Assembly (NCBI GenBank): GCA_916720425.1
Contig: CAKARD010000014.1
Span: 1-18,174, forward strand
Length of the DNA stretch: 18,174 nucleotides
DNA from: an uncultured Kingella sp.
GTDB lineage: Bacteria; Pseudomonadota; Gammaproteobacteria; Burkholderiales; Neisseriaceae
Direction of reading: 5' to 3'
The position numbers were made by a program, and so were the translations under genes. The notes beneath the pieces were generated by a model that worked only from the letters and a program-made list of their open reading frames with translations, searched no databases and was not told where the DNA came from. Positions 6,380 through 14,052 of this stretch are shown here, piece after piece. Positions within the stretch are counted from its first letter, which is position 1; every line of letters starts with the position of its first letter.

Positions 6380-7561
6380 ATGGCAGAAAATCCAAAAACA
6401 GAACAAGCCGAAAATATTGCATCCCAACAACTTGAAATTACCGAAATTCCTATTACAAAAAAGAATAAAAAACGTCTCTCTATTAATTGGTTGTTTTGGA
6501 TGAGTGTGGTGCTACCCACTGCGTTAGCCTGTGCCTATTTTGGTGCTATGGCTAGCGACCAATATATCTCAGAATCCAGCTTTATTGTACGCTCGGCAGG
6601 CAAACAAAATACTGCTATAGGTTTAGATGCCTTATTTCAAGCGGGTGGGTTATCACGTTCACAAGATGACACTTATACTGTGCAAGAATACATGCGTTCA
6701 CGTACCGCATTAAGCACGCTTAATCAACATATGCCCGTGCGTCAATTTTATGAAAACAAGGGTGATATTATTGGTCGTTTTAATGGCTTGGGTCTTGAAG
6801 ATAGTGAAGAGGCATTTTACCAATATTATCGCAACAAATTGCATATTAATTTCGATGCGACATCAGGCATTACTACCTTGCGCGTTCAATCTTTTGATGC
6901 TAAAGATTCACAACAAATTAACCAAGCGTTGTTAAAAGAAGGTGAGCACTTGATCAACCAAATTAACGATCGTGCGCGGCGAGATACAGTTAAATTTGCT
7001 GAACAAGCAGTGCAAACTGCGCAAGAAAAAGTAGACGAAGCCGCACACGCGTTAATGCAGTTTCGTGTTGCTAATGGTGTGATGGATTTAAAAGAACAAT
7101 CGGCGATGCAATTGAGTTTAATCTCTAAATTGCAAGATGAGCTCATCACCATTCAAACACAATTAGATCAAGTACGCGCCGTGACACCAGAAAACCCTCA
7201 AATCTCAGGTTTGGAAACGCGCCAAAAAAGTCTCACTAAAGAAATTATACGTCAAACCAAAATGATGACAGGTGCGACAGGTAAATCTATTGCCAATAAA
7301 GCCGCAGAATACCAACGCTTAACTCTAAATAGCGAATTAGCACAAAAACAATTAACCCTAGCCATAGGTTCGTTAGAAACCGCCAAATCAGAAGCAGATC
7401 GCCAACAATTGTATTTAGAAGTCGTATCTCAACCCAATCAACCTGATATGCCACAATTACCACGCCGTTTATATAATATTTTTGCGACATTTATTATTGG
7501 TTTTATGATATACGGTATTTTAAGCCTAATGGTGGCCAGTGTTAGAGAACATAGAAACTAG
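6380..7561 (+). CDS. ctrB: capsule export inner-membrane co-polymerase CtrB (KpsE/BexC family)
   Basis: CtrB is the periplasm-spanning polysaccharide co-polymerase-type protein that links the CtrCD ABC transporter to the CtrA channel. From this ATG it has 393 residues, like meningococcal CtrB. One membrane segment lies near residues 36-58 (W-L-F-W-M-S-V-V-L-P). A long periplasmic region follows, with coiled-coil-like helices around 180-345, and a second membrane segment near 360-385 precedes the short basic C-terminus. The reading frame can be extended upstream to a TTG at 6308, but that part would translate the GC-rich palindrome. The ATG at 6380 has AAGG at about 6368-6371 and a typical N-terminus, so it is the better start. 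ctrC begins 2 bp after the stop, so the two are translationally linked. Confidence 0.93.
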   Translation: MAENPKTEQAENIASQQLEITEIPITKKNKKRLSINWLFWMSVVLPTALACAYFGAMASDQYISESSFIVRSAGKQNTAIGLDALFQAGGLSRSQDDTYTVQEYMRSRTALSTLNQHMPVRQFYENKGDIIGRFNGLGLEDSEEAFYQYYRNKLHINFDATSGITTLRVQSFDAKDSQQINQALLKEGEHLINQINDRARRDTVKFAEQAVQTAQEKVDEAAHALMQFRVANGVMDLKEQSAMQLSLISKLQDELITIQTQLDQVRAVTPENPQISGLETRQKSLTKEIIRQTKMMTGATGKSIANKAAEYQRLTLNSELAQKQLTLAIGSLETAKSEADRQQLYLEVVSQPNQPDMPQLPRRLYNIFATFIIGFMIYGILSLMVASVREHRN

Positions 7562-7563
7562 CT

Positions 7564-8361
7564 ATGAAACAATATCATGAAACCACTTTTTGGGAATCAT
7601 TGCGCATACAAAAGCGTGTGATAGGTGCATTATTAATGCGCGAAATCATTACACGTTATGGTCGTGCTAATATTGGTTTTTTATGGCTATTTGTTGAACC
7701 TGTGGTGATGACTGTATTTATCGCAATGTTATGGAAATTTATGCGTGCCGATCAAATTTCCAATCTCAACATCGTAGCGTTTGCTATTACAGGGTATCCC
7801 ATGGTGATGATGTGGCGTAACGCGTCCAATCGTGCCATTGGTTCTATTTCTGCCAATTTGAGTTTACTCTATCACCGCAATGTACGTCCTTTAGATACCA
7901 TTATATCGCGCATGTTGTTAGAAGTAGCTGGTGCAACCATTGCGCAAATTGCCATTATGCTGGTGTTTGTATTGGTAGGTTGGATTGATACGCCCGATGA
8001 TATATTTTATATGTTATTGGCTTGGTTATTGATGTCTGGATTTGCGTTTGGTTTAGGGTTAATTATTTGCTCTGTAGCCTATCGTTTTGAAGTATTTGGT
8101 AAAATTTGGGGTACGTTGAGTTTTGTGATGATGCCACTATCGGGTGCCTTTTTCTTTATACATTCGCTGCCCCAGTCGGCACGCGAAGTAATGCTTACCA
8201 TTCCTATGGTACATGGCACAGAAATGTTCCGACATGGCTATTTTGGTATGAGTGTCACCACTTATGAAAACATGGCTTATTTAGTTTTTTGGGATTTAGC
8301 ATTATTGTGGTTTGGTTTGGCCACAGTCAACAAATGGAGTAAAGGAATAGAATCAGTATGA
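7564..8361 (+). CDS. ctrC: capsule export ABC transporter permease CtrC (KpsM/BexB family)
   Basis: CtrC is the inner-membrane permease of the ABC-2 exporter that moves lipid-linked capsule polymer across the cytoplasmic membrane. The 265-residue protein has the family's size and about six hydrophobic segments, including one at I-G-F-L-W-L-F-V-E-P and others near residues 115-135, 145-175, 180-200 and 235-255. The N-terminal M-R-E-I-I-T-R-Y-G-R run is the typical cytoplasmic interface of KpsM-type permeases. It begins 2 bp after ctrB and its stop overlaps the ctrD start (ATGA at 8358-8361), so translation of the ABC subunits is coupled. Confidence 0.94.
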   Translation: MKQYHETTFWESLRIQKRVIGALLMREIITRYGRANIGFLWLFVEPVVMTVFIAMLWKFMRADQISNLNIVAFAITGYPMVMMWRNASNRAIGSISANLSLLYHRNVRPLDTIISRMLLEVAGATIAQIAIMLVFVLVGWIDTPDDIFYMLLAWLLMSGFAFGLGLIICSVAYRFEVFGKIWGTLSFVMMPLSGAFFFIHSLPQSAREVMLTIPMVHGTEMFRHGYFGMSVTTYENMAYLVFWDLALLWFGLATVNKWSKGIESV

Positions 8362-9008
8362 TAGAAGTTGATCATGTAAGCAAACAATATCAAACTTCAC
8401 GAGGTTGGAAAACCGTATTAGATGACATTCACTTTTCCATGCAAAAAGGCGACAAAATTGGCATCTTGGGGCGCAATGGTGCAGGTAAATCCACACTGAT
8501 TCGCCTAATGAGTGGAGTAGAAATGCCTACATCGGGTGAAATTCGGCGTGGCATGAATATTTCTTGGCCACTCGCATTTTCGGGTGCATTTCAAGGCAGT
8601 TTAACTGGCATGGATAATTTGCGTTTTATTTGCCGCATTTATGACGTAGATTTAGATTATGTACATAATTTTACACAAGAATTTTCTGAATTAGGTGAGA
8701 GTCTTTATGAACCAGTTAAACGTTATTCATCAGGTATGAAAGCGCGTTTAGCGTTTGCCTTATCTTTGGCGGTAGAGTTTGACTGCTATTTAATTGATGA
8801 AGTGATTGCAGTAGGGGATTCACGTTTTGCGGCCAAATGTCGGTATGAATTATTTGAGCGGCGTAAAGATCGTTCTATTATTTTAGTTTCACACAGCCAC
8901 AGCGCAATGAAAGAATACTGCAATAATGCTATGGTATTAGATCAAGGCAAATTATATCAATTTGATACTATGGATGAAGCCTATCAGTATTATCACAGTA
9001 AGTTATAG
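8358..9008 (+). CDS. ctrD: capsule export ABC transporter ATPase CtrD (KpsT/BexA family)
   Basis: CtrD is the ATP-binding subunit that drives capsule export together with CtrC. In 216 residues all ABC motifs are visible: Walker A G-R-N-G-A-G-K-S-T at 38-46, the signature Y-S-S-G-M-K-A-R-L at 123-131, Walker B with Y-L-I-D-E at 144-148, and the H-loop in V-S-H-S near 177-180 (His179). The S-S-G-M-K-x-R-L form of the signature is characteristic of polysaccharide and O-antigen ATPases such as KpsT and TagH. It ends the operon; no glycosyltransferase, KpsC/KpsS (LipA/LipB) or nucleotide-sugar gene follows before convergent pgi. Confidence 0.95.
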   Translation: MIEVDHVSKQYQTSRGWKTVLDDIHFSMQKGDKIGILGRNGAGKSTLIRLMSGVEMPTSGEIRRGMNISWPLAFSGAFQGSLTGMDNLRFICRIYDVDLDYVHNFTQEFSELGESLYEPVKRYSSGMKARLAFALSLAVEFDCYLIDEVIAVGDSRFAAKCRYELFERRKDRSIILVSHSHSAMKEYCNNAMVLDQGKLYQFDTMDEAYQYYHSKL

Positions 9009-9162
9009 CAGAGCATGACATCCTTCCCCACATGGATCAGGGCAAACTTGAATGCATAGTGTATAACATGGTTTTATCGATAATCGTATTTTTGCTTATT
9101 TTACACATCGTAAGAAAATTTGAAGTGCTACATTGTGGTCGCTGCCTTACTGCGCAGTCCGT

Positions 9163-9200
9163 GCCTTACATCTCCTGCTTTCAAGCAGGAGATGTAAGGC
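9163..9200. repeat. perfect 16-bp-stem hairpin between ctrD and pgi; possible transposon-end remnant
   Basis: GCCTTACATCTCCTGC (9163-9178) and its exact inverse (9185-9200) enclose TTTCAA. The right arm abuts the pgi stop codon. No T tract follows on either strand, so it is an atypical terminator. A partial direct copy (TGCCTTAC, 9143-9150) precedes it. The other end of the gap begins with TGACATCCTTCCCCAC near 9015-9030, which resembles sequences at IS200/IS605 element ends. No transposase reading frame is present, so this may be a small IS-derived palindromic element. The remainder of 9009-9162 shows no gene. Confidence 0.55.
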
Positions 9201-10868
9201 CTATAGGTTAAACTCACTTTTTTCTGCATTGGCGCGGTGATAGACCTCAATTAAATGACGGGTTGAACTATCATGCACTTGAGGTTGAGTTGTATGGCTT
9301 AATTCAGCCAAAATAGTCTTAGCCAACTGTTTACCCAATTCCACCCCCCACTGATCAAAACTATTAATACCCCAAATCACCCCTTGCACAAACACCTTAT
9401 GTTCATACATTGCCACCAAACTACCCATATTACGAGGGTTAATACTATCCAATAAAATTAAATTGCTTGGGCGATTACCGCTAAATGTTTTATGCGGAAC
9501 AAGCGCGTCCACCTGTTCTGCTGACAAACCTTGTGCTTGCAATTCTGCACGGGCTTCTTCTGCCGTTTTACCACGCATAAATGCTTCTGCCTGCGCAAAA
9601 ACATTGCTTAATAAAATCTGATGATGTCCGCGTAAATGATTATGTTGCGTTAAGCTCACAATCAAATCAATGGGTGCAATATGTGTGCCTTGATGTAATA
9701 ATTGGAAGAAAGCGTGTTGACCGTTAATTCCTGTTTCACCCCAAATAATCGGACCCGTATCGGTACAAACCGCCTCTCCTTCTATGGTTACAGATTTACC
9801 ATTAGATTCCATATCCAACTGTTGGATAAATTTAGGGAAACGATGCAAACGTTGATCATACGGCGCAATGATATGACTGCCCCCGCCATAAAAATTAATA
9901 TACCAAATGCCAATCAAACCCAATAATACAGGCAAATTGTGTTCTAAAGGTGTGTGGATAAAATGCTGATCCATTAAATGCGCACCGCTTAGCATGTCCA
10001 AGAAGTTTTCTTCACCCAAATAGAGCATAATAGGTAAACCAATCGCAGACCATAAGCTATAACGGCCGCCCACCCAATCCCAAAATTCAAACATATTATT
10101 AAGATCAATACCAAAATCATGTACGGCTTTTTTATTGGTGGATACCGCCACAAAATGCTTTGCAATGTCTTCGGGCTTACCCTCACGCAAAAACCACTCA
10201 CGCGCCGCGTGTGCATTAGTCATGGTTTCTTGAGTAGTAAAAGTTTTAGAGGCAATAATAAACAACGTGGTTTCGGGATGAATACTATCCAAAGCATCAC
10301 GTAACTGTGTACCATCTACATTAGATATAAAATGCATACGCAAACGAGGATGCCCAAAGTTTTTAAGTGCTGTACACATCATCAAAGGCCCCAGATCCGA
10401 GCCCCCAATACCAATATTAACCACATCGGTAATCACTTGGTGACTATAGCCCAACCACTGACCACTGCGTACATCATGAGTAAATTGTCCCATGCGGCGT
10501 AAAACATTATTGACCGCAGGCATTACATCTTCACCCTCTACTTTAATTGGCGTGTTGGCACGGTTACGTAATGCAATATGTAATGCTGCGCGATGTTCTG
10601 TACGATTGATTTTATCGCCATGAAACATCTGTTGCATACGTTCGGGCAATCCCGCTTGTTTGGCCAATTGAATCAAATCATGCAAAATTTTATCGTTAAT
10701 CCGATTTTTGGCATAATCCACGTGAATACCGCCCACACTTAACCAATAACGCGTTGCACGTTCAGGGTCTTGAGCAAATAAATCGCGCATATGTTCATGC
10801 TGAGTTTGTTCAAAATCCCGTTGCAAATCTTGCCAAGCAGGATAATCAATAGGGTAAGGCATATTCAC
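9201..10868 (-). CDS. pgi: glucose-6-phosphate isomerase
   Basis: Pgi interconverts glucose-6-phosphate and fructose-6-phosphate in glycolysis and gluconeogenesis, and so also feeds sugar nucleotides for cell-surface glycans. The 555-residue length matches the bacterial enzyme. Visible motifs are V-V-N-I-G-I-G-G-S-D-L-G (149-160), the first family signature V-G-G-R-Y-S-L-W-S-A (266-275) and the second around F-D-Q-W-G-V-E-L-G-K (504-513). Catalytic residues align with the E. coli enzyme: Glu354, His385 and Lys513. AAGGAG lies about 5 nt before the ATG. It is convergent with ctrD and divergent from the porin, so it is probably a single-gene unit. I see no clear promoter pair upstream. Confidence 0.97.
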   Translation of the reverse strand: MNMPYPIDYPAWQDLQRDFEQTQHEHMRDLFAQDPERATRYWLSVGGIHVDYAKNRINDKILHDLIQLAKQAGLPERMQQMFHGDKINRTEHRAALHIALRNRANTPIKVEGEDVMPAVNNVLRRMGQFTHDVRSGQWLGYSHQVITDVVNIGIGGSDLGPLMMCTALKNFGHPRLRMHFISNVDGTQLRDALDSIHPETTLFIIASKTFTTQETMTNAHAAREWFLREGKPEDIAKHFVAVSTNKKAVHDFGIDLNNMFEFWDWVGGRYSLWSAIGLPIMLYLGEENFLDMLSGAHLMDQHFIHTPLEHNLPVLLGLIGIWYINFYGGGSHIIAPYDQRLHRFPKFIQQLDMESNGKSVTIEGEAVCTDTGPIIWGETGINGQHAFFQLLHQGTHIAPIDLIVSLTQHNHLRGHHQILLSNVFAQAEAFMRGKTAEEARAELQAQGLSAEQVDALVPHKTFSGNRPSNLILLDSINPRNMGSLVAMYEHKVFVQGVIWGINSFDQWGVELGKQLAKTILAELSHTTQPQVHDSSTRHLIEVYHRANAEKSEFNL

Positions 10869-11246
10869 TCCTTAAAGAAATGGGGGAAACACCTATTTTA
10901 CCGCAAAGATAAAGCAAAAACTGCCCAAAAATGGCACAAAGTGATGTAAAAAAGCAACATATCATAATAAAGTGTTGCAAAAAAAACATATATAAAGACA
11001 AACCAGATTTTGATTAATTTATTGAAAATAAATGGAAAATATAATTTATTAGTGCAAATGAACTAAAATTTACACAAAAAAAGTGACGAATAAATTTGTT
11101 TTTTGCAAATGAAACCGCTATATTAGCACCTGTGAATTGCACGGCAGGCATATTGCAGGTTGTGTATGTAAAAGTTTTGGTTCGAGTCTTGGCTCACTAA
11201 AACATTGTCAAATCCTAAGGTATTTTTTTGAAAAGGAATACAACAA
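10869..11246. other. 378-bp non-coding region between pgi and the porin gene
   Basis: This very A+T-rich region holds the divergent upstream regions of pgi (minus) and the porin (plus). It includes the likely porin promoter at 11096-11124 and a leader of roughly 115 nt. There is also a 6-bp inverted repeat GCAACA/TGTTGC (10954-10959, 10973-10978) between A tracts, and a near-repeated TGCAAATGAA(A)C at 11053-11063 and 11104-11115. No protein-coding or complete RNA gene was recognised. Confidence 0.6.
11096..11124 (+). promoter_or_regulatory. predicted sigma70 promoter of the porin gene
   Basis: TTGTTT (11096-11101) and TATATT (11119-11124) are separated by 17 nt and each matches consensus at 4-5 of 6 positions. 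Transcription would begin near 11131, giving a leader of about 115 nt before the porin ATG. Confidence 0.5.
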
Positions 11247-12368
11247 ATGAAAAAAACTTTAATTGCTTTAGCATTAGCGACCTTATCTACTGCTTCTATG
11301 GCAGATGTGATTTTGTATGGTGCAATCAAAGGTGGTGTGGAAGTTGTTTCTGAACATCAATGGGTTCACAAAGATAGTTCAGCTGGAGACAATAAAGGTA
11401 TAACCACAAGCATCGTAGACTATGGTTCTCGTATTGGTTTCCGTGGTCATGAGCAATTGACTGATGGCTTGCAAGCAATTTGGCAATTGGAATCTAAAGT
11501 AAGTATTGGTGGCGATCCTAAATCTGAACGTACTTTTGGTACACGTAACTCATATATTGGCTTGAAAGGTGATTTTGGTACAGTAAAAGCAGGTTATCAA
11601 TTAACACCTTTGGCTGATGTGTCTGATAAATTGGATCAATGGGAATACAGCTCTGAGTATGCTGGTATGGCACACTTTGGACGTGATAATGTTGCAACTC
11701 GTCGCAATGTAGCCCTAACTTATGAAACTCCTAATATGGGTGGTTTCTCTGCCAAAGCTTTTGTGTCTCCAAGTAATAACCAAACAGAATTAGCCGGCGA
11801 AGAACGTGGTGATCGTAAAAAAATAGATCATGCTGTTTATGGTTTGGGCCTAAGTTATGCACAAGAAAATGGTTTTTTTGCTGATTTAGCAGGCGTACAT
11901 GCAAAACATGCGCGTCCTACTAATATTAATGGTAAACCTGCCAAACGTCCTTATCAAGTTTTAGCACAATTGGGCTATGAAAATGATAAATTCTTGGTAG
12001 GTGCTGCTTACCAACGTGCTTATGCCATGGATAATCATGGTATTGCTAATAGTACTGGTGGTGAGTACCAGTATGACGTAGTGAATGAAGCTTTGATTTC
12101 TGGTGCGTTTAATGCCACTGAAGCCTTGAAATTGAAAGCCTCTGCAGCTTATGGTTGGGGCATGAAAGAAGGCGGTAGCAAAGTTTATGGTAACGGTAAA
12201 TACTACCAAGGTATCATTGGTGCAGATTATGCTTTGTCTAAACGTACCATCTTAAATGGTCAAGTAGGTTACGCTAAATTTGGTACTAAATCAGATAACG
12301 ACGTGAATGTAAAACATGGCGGTTATCGTGGTGGTGCAGTTAGCGTAGGTATGGTACACAAATTCTAA
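11247..12368 (+). CDS. neisserial-type trimeric outer-membrane porin (PorB-like)
   Basis: This is a general diffusion porin of the Gram-negative porin superfamily, expected to form a 16-strand beta-barrel trimer in the outer membrane. The 373-residue precursor has a signal peptide ending A-S-M-A (cleavage after residue 19). The mature start, D-V-I-L-Y-G-A-I-K-G-G-V-E, is typical of Neisseria and other beta-proteobacterial porins. Other family features are G-S-R-I-G-F-R-G-H-E near residue 62-71, the L-K-G-D-F-G-T-V-K-A-G run near 110-120, alternating hydrophobic strands throughout, and a C-terminal phenylalanine (V-G-M-V-H-K-F) required for barrel assembly. AAAGGAA at about 11232-11238 is the ribosome site. 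A bidirectional terminator follows. I call it PorB-like rather than PorA or PorB because loop similarity cannot be judged by eye. Confidence 0.93.
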   Translation: MKKTLIALALATLSTASMADVILYGAIKGGVEVVSEHQWVHKDSSAGDNKGITTSIVDYGSRIGFRGHEQLTDGLQAIWQLESKVSIGGDPKSERTFGTRNSYIGLKGDFGTVKAGYQLTPLADVSDKLDQWEYSSEYAGMAHFGRDNVATRRNVALTYETPNMGGFSAKAFVSPSNNQTELAGEERGDRKKIDHAVYGLGLSYAQENGFFADLAGVHAKHARPTNINGKPAKRPYQVLAQLGYENDKFLVGAAYQRAYAMDNHGIANSTGGEYQYDVVNEALISGAFNATEALKLKASAAYGWGMKEGGSKVYGNGKYYQGIIGADYALSKRTILNGQVGYAKFGTKSDNDVNVKHGGYRGGAVSVGMVHKF

Positions 12369-12401
12369 TTTGTGGTTTAAATTAGCTTAATGGCTGGTTA
12401 A

Positions 12402-12430
12402 AAAACACCCTGTTTTATACAGGGTGTTTT
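12402..12430. terminator. bidirectional terminator between porin and symporter genes
   Basis: AAAACACCCTG (12402-12412) and CAGGGTGTTTT (12420-12430) form a perfect 11-bp stem around a 7-nt loop. A tracts on the left and T tracts on the right make it work in both directions, serving the porin (plus) and the symporter gene (minus) that end on either side. Confidence 0.92.
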
Positions 12431-12438
12431 AACATTTA

Positions 12439-13938
12439 TCACCAAATATCCGATTTAATTTTGCGTTTCAATACAGGGTGTTCGCTTAATTTAAATTCGG
12501 GTTCCGTTTTACCCATGCGCAATTTTACAGTGTAATCTTTGAGTAGGAGTAAGACGTATTTATACATCAAGACAATCACAATCAGATTGATCCATGCCAT
12601 AATGCCCATGGTTAAATCACCCATATCCCACACCACTGGGACTTTTGCCACTGCACCAAAATACACAAAACCCAATACTGCCATACGAAAGAGTGCTAAT
12701 ACCAACCAGTTGCTGTGCAAATATTGAATATTGGTCTCGGCGTAAGCGTAGTTGCCCACAATTGTGGTAAAAGCAAACATAAATAATATAACAGCCAAGA
12801 ATTGTTGCGCCCATGCGCCGATGTGACTTTCTAATGCAGCTTGGGTAAGCTGTATGCCACTTAAATCAGCATTAATCGGAACATTGGACAACAAAATAAT
12901 AAATGCGGTACAAGAACACACCACCATGGTATCAATAAATACCCCCAGCATTTGGATTAAACCTTGAGATACAGGATGTTTTACATCGGCAGCGGCGGCG
13001 GCATTGGGCGCGGAACCTTGACCTGCTTCGTTAGAATATAATCCACGGCGGATACCATGCATCATGGCAAGCGAAAAAATTCCACCAAAAAAACCGCCTT
13101 CGACAGCTTTAGAAGAAAAGGCATCTTGAAAAATAAGGGCAAGAACACGTGGTACTTCACCTAAATTGGTAAAGACAACGTATAGGGCGGTAATTAAATA
13201 CACGATAGCCATTAAGGGAACAATGCCTTCTGCAACTCGAGCAACGCGTTTAATTCCACCAAAAATAATAGGTGCTGTCATAATCACCAAAGCCACACCA
13301 ATACCGCTTTTATAGAGATTCCATGTTTCTTCACTCACGCCGTGATTGGAAGTAAGATTAGCGGCAGATTGTACTGCTTGGACTATTGTGTTGGCTTGAA
13401 TGGCGTTATATACCAGACCAAAGCATATAATCAAACTGATCGAGAATAAAATGGATAACCAGCGTTGATTTAAACCGTGGGCAATATAATAAGCGGGACC
13501 ACCACGAAATAAACCAGTTTGTTTGTCACGCACTTTGAATAATTGAGCTAAGGCAGATTCGGCAAAAGCGGAACTCATGCCGATAAAGGCAGTCAACCAC
13601 ATCCATAATACCGCGCCAGGCCCACCTAAAGCAATGGCAATGGCTACACCTGCAATATTACCCGTTCCCACACGGCTGGCCAAGCCTGTTACAAAAGCTT
13701 GAAAAGAGGTGATGCCGTGTGGCTCATTGGGATTTTGGCGGCTTCCTGTGATTTCTTTGATACTACGCCCAAATAGTCTCAGTTGCACAAAGCCTGTGCT
13801 AATGGTAAAAAACAAGCCTACGCCAAGTAAAATTAAAACCAGCCAGTTCCATAAAGGACCGTTGATTTCATTAACCAAGCAGTGAATGCTGTCCAATGTG
13901 CTGTCTTGCGCTAAGCACGAGAGTTTATCGTTGTACAT
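12439..13938 (-). CDS. alanine/glycine:cation symporter family protein (AGCS)
   Basis: AGCS proteins are inner-membrane carriers that take up alanine or glycine with sodium or protons. The protein has 499 residues from this start and many hydrophobic segments, about eleven by eye. The family signature G-G-P-G-A-V-L-W-M-W-L-T-A-F-I-G is visible near residue 110. Other typical runs are G-T-G-N-I-A-G-V-A-I-A, R-G-G-P-A-Y-Y-I and S-N-E-A-G-Q-G-S-A-P-N-A-A-A. The frame extends to an ATG at 13983, but AAAAGGA lies 5 nt upstream of the ATG at 13938, so the shorter form is preferred. The substrate cannot be fixed from sequence alone. It ends at the shared terminator with the porin and is divergent from the M16 protease. 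Confidence 0.93.
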   Translation of the reverse strand: MYNDKLSCLAQDSTLDSIHCLVNEINGPLWNWLVLILLGVGLFFTISTGFVQLRLFGRSIKEITGSRQNPNEPHGITSFQAFVTGLASRVGTGNIAGVAIAIALGGPGAVLWMWLTAFIGMSSAFAESALAQLFKVRDKQTGLFRGGPAYYIAHGLNQRWLSILFSISLIICFGLVYNAIQANTIVQAVQSAANLTSNHGVSEETWNLYKSGIGVALVIMTAPIIFGGIKRVARVAEGIVPLMAIVYLITALYVVFTNLGEVPRVLALIFQDAFSSKAVEGGFFGGIFSLAMMHGIRRGLYSNEAGQGSAPNAAAAADVKHPVSQGLIQMLGVFIDTMVVCSCTAFIILLSNVPINADLSGIQLTQAALESHIGAWAQQFLAVILFMFAFTTIVGNYAYAETNIQYLHSNWLVLALFRMAVLGFVYFGAVAKVPVVWDMGDLTMGIMAWINLIVIVLMYKYVLLLLKDYTVKLRMGKTEPEFKLSEHPVLKRKIKSDIW

Positions 13939-14052
13939 AAATGTCCTTTTAATAAGGGTTGAACACATTTCAGATTGATTCAAATCTAAAATAAGTAGTC
14001 AAATTGTAATACAATATTAATTTTTATAAAAATAATTCCTGAAAGAAGACTT

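Noticed and set aside
10954..10978. Inverted repeat GCAACA/TGTTGC with flanking A tracts upstream of the porin
   Set aside because: It has a 13-nt loop and only 6-bp arms in very A/T-rich DNA. It could be a weak minus-strand terminator but no gene ends there.
11179..11188. tRNA T-arm-like GGTTCGAGTC before the porin
   Set aside because: No acceptor stem, anticodon arm or D arm could be assembled around it.
11222..11228. T7 tract near the porin ribosome site, and other A/T homopolymers of 7-8 bases
   Set aside because: The tracts are short for phase variation and are common in DNA this A/T-rich. None is an unusually long G, C or dinucleotide run.
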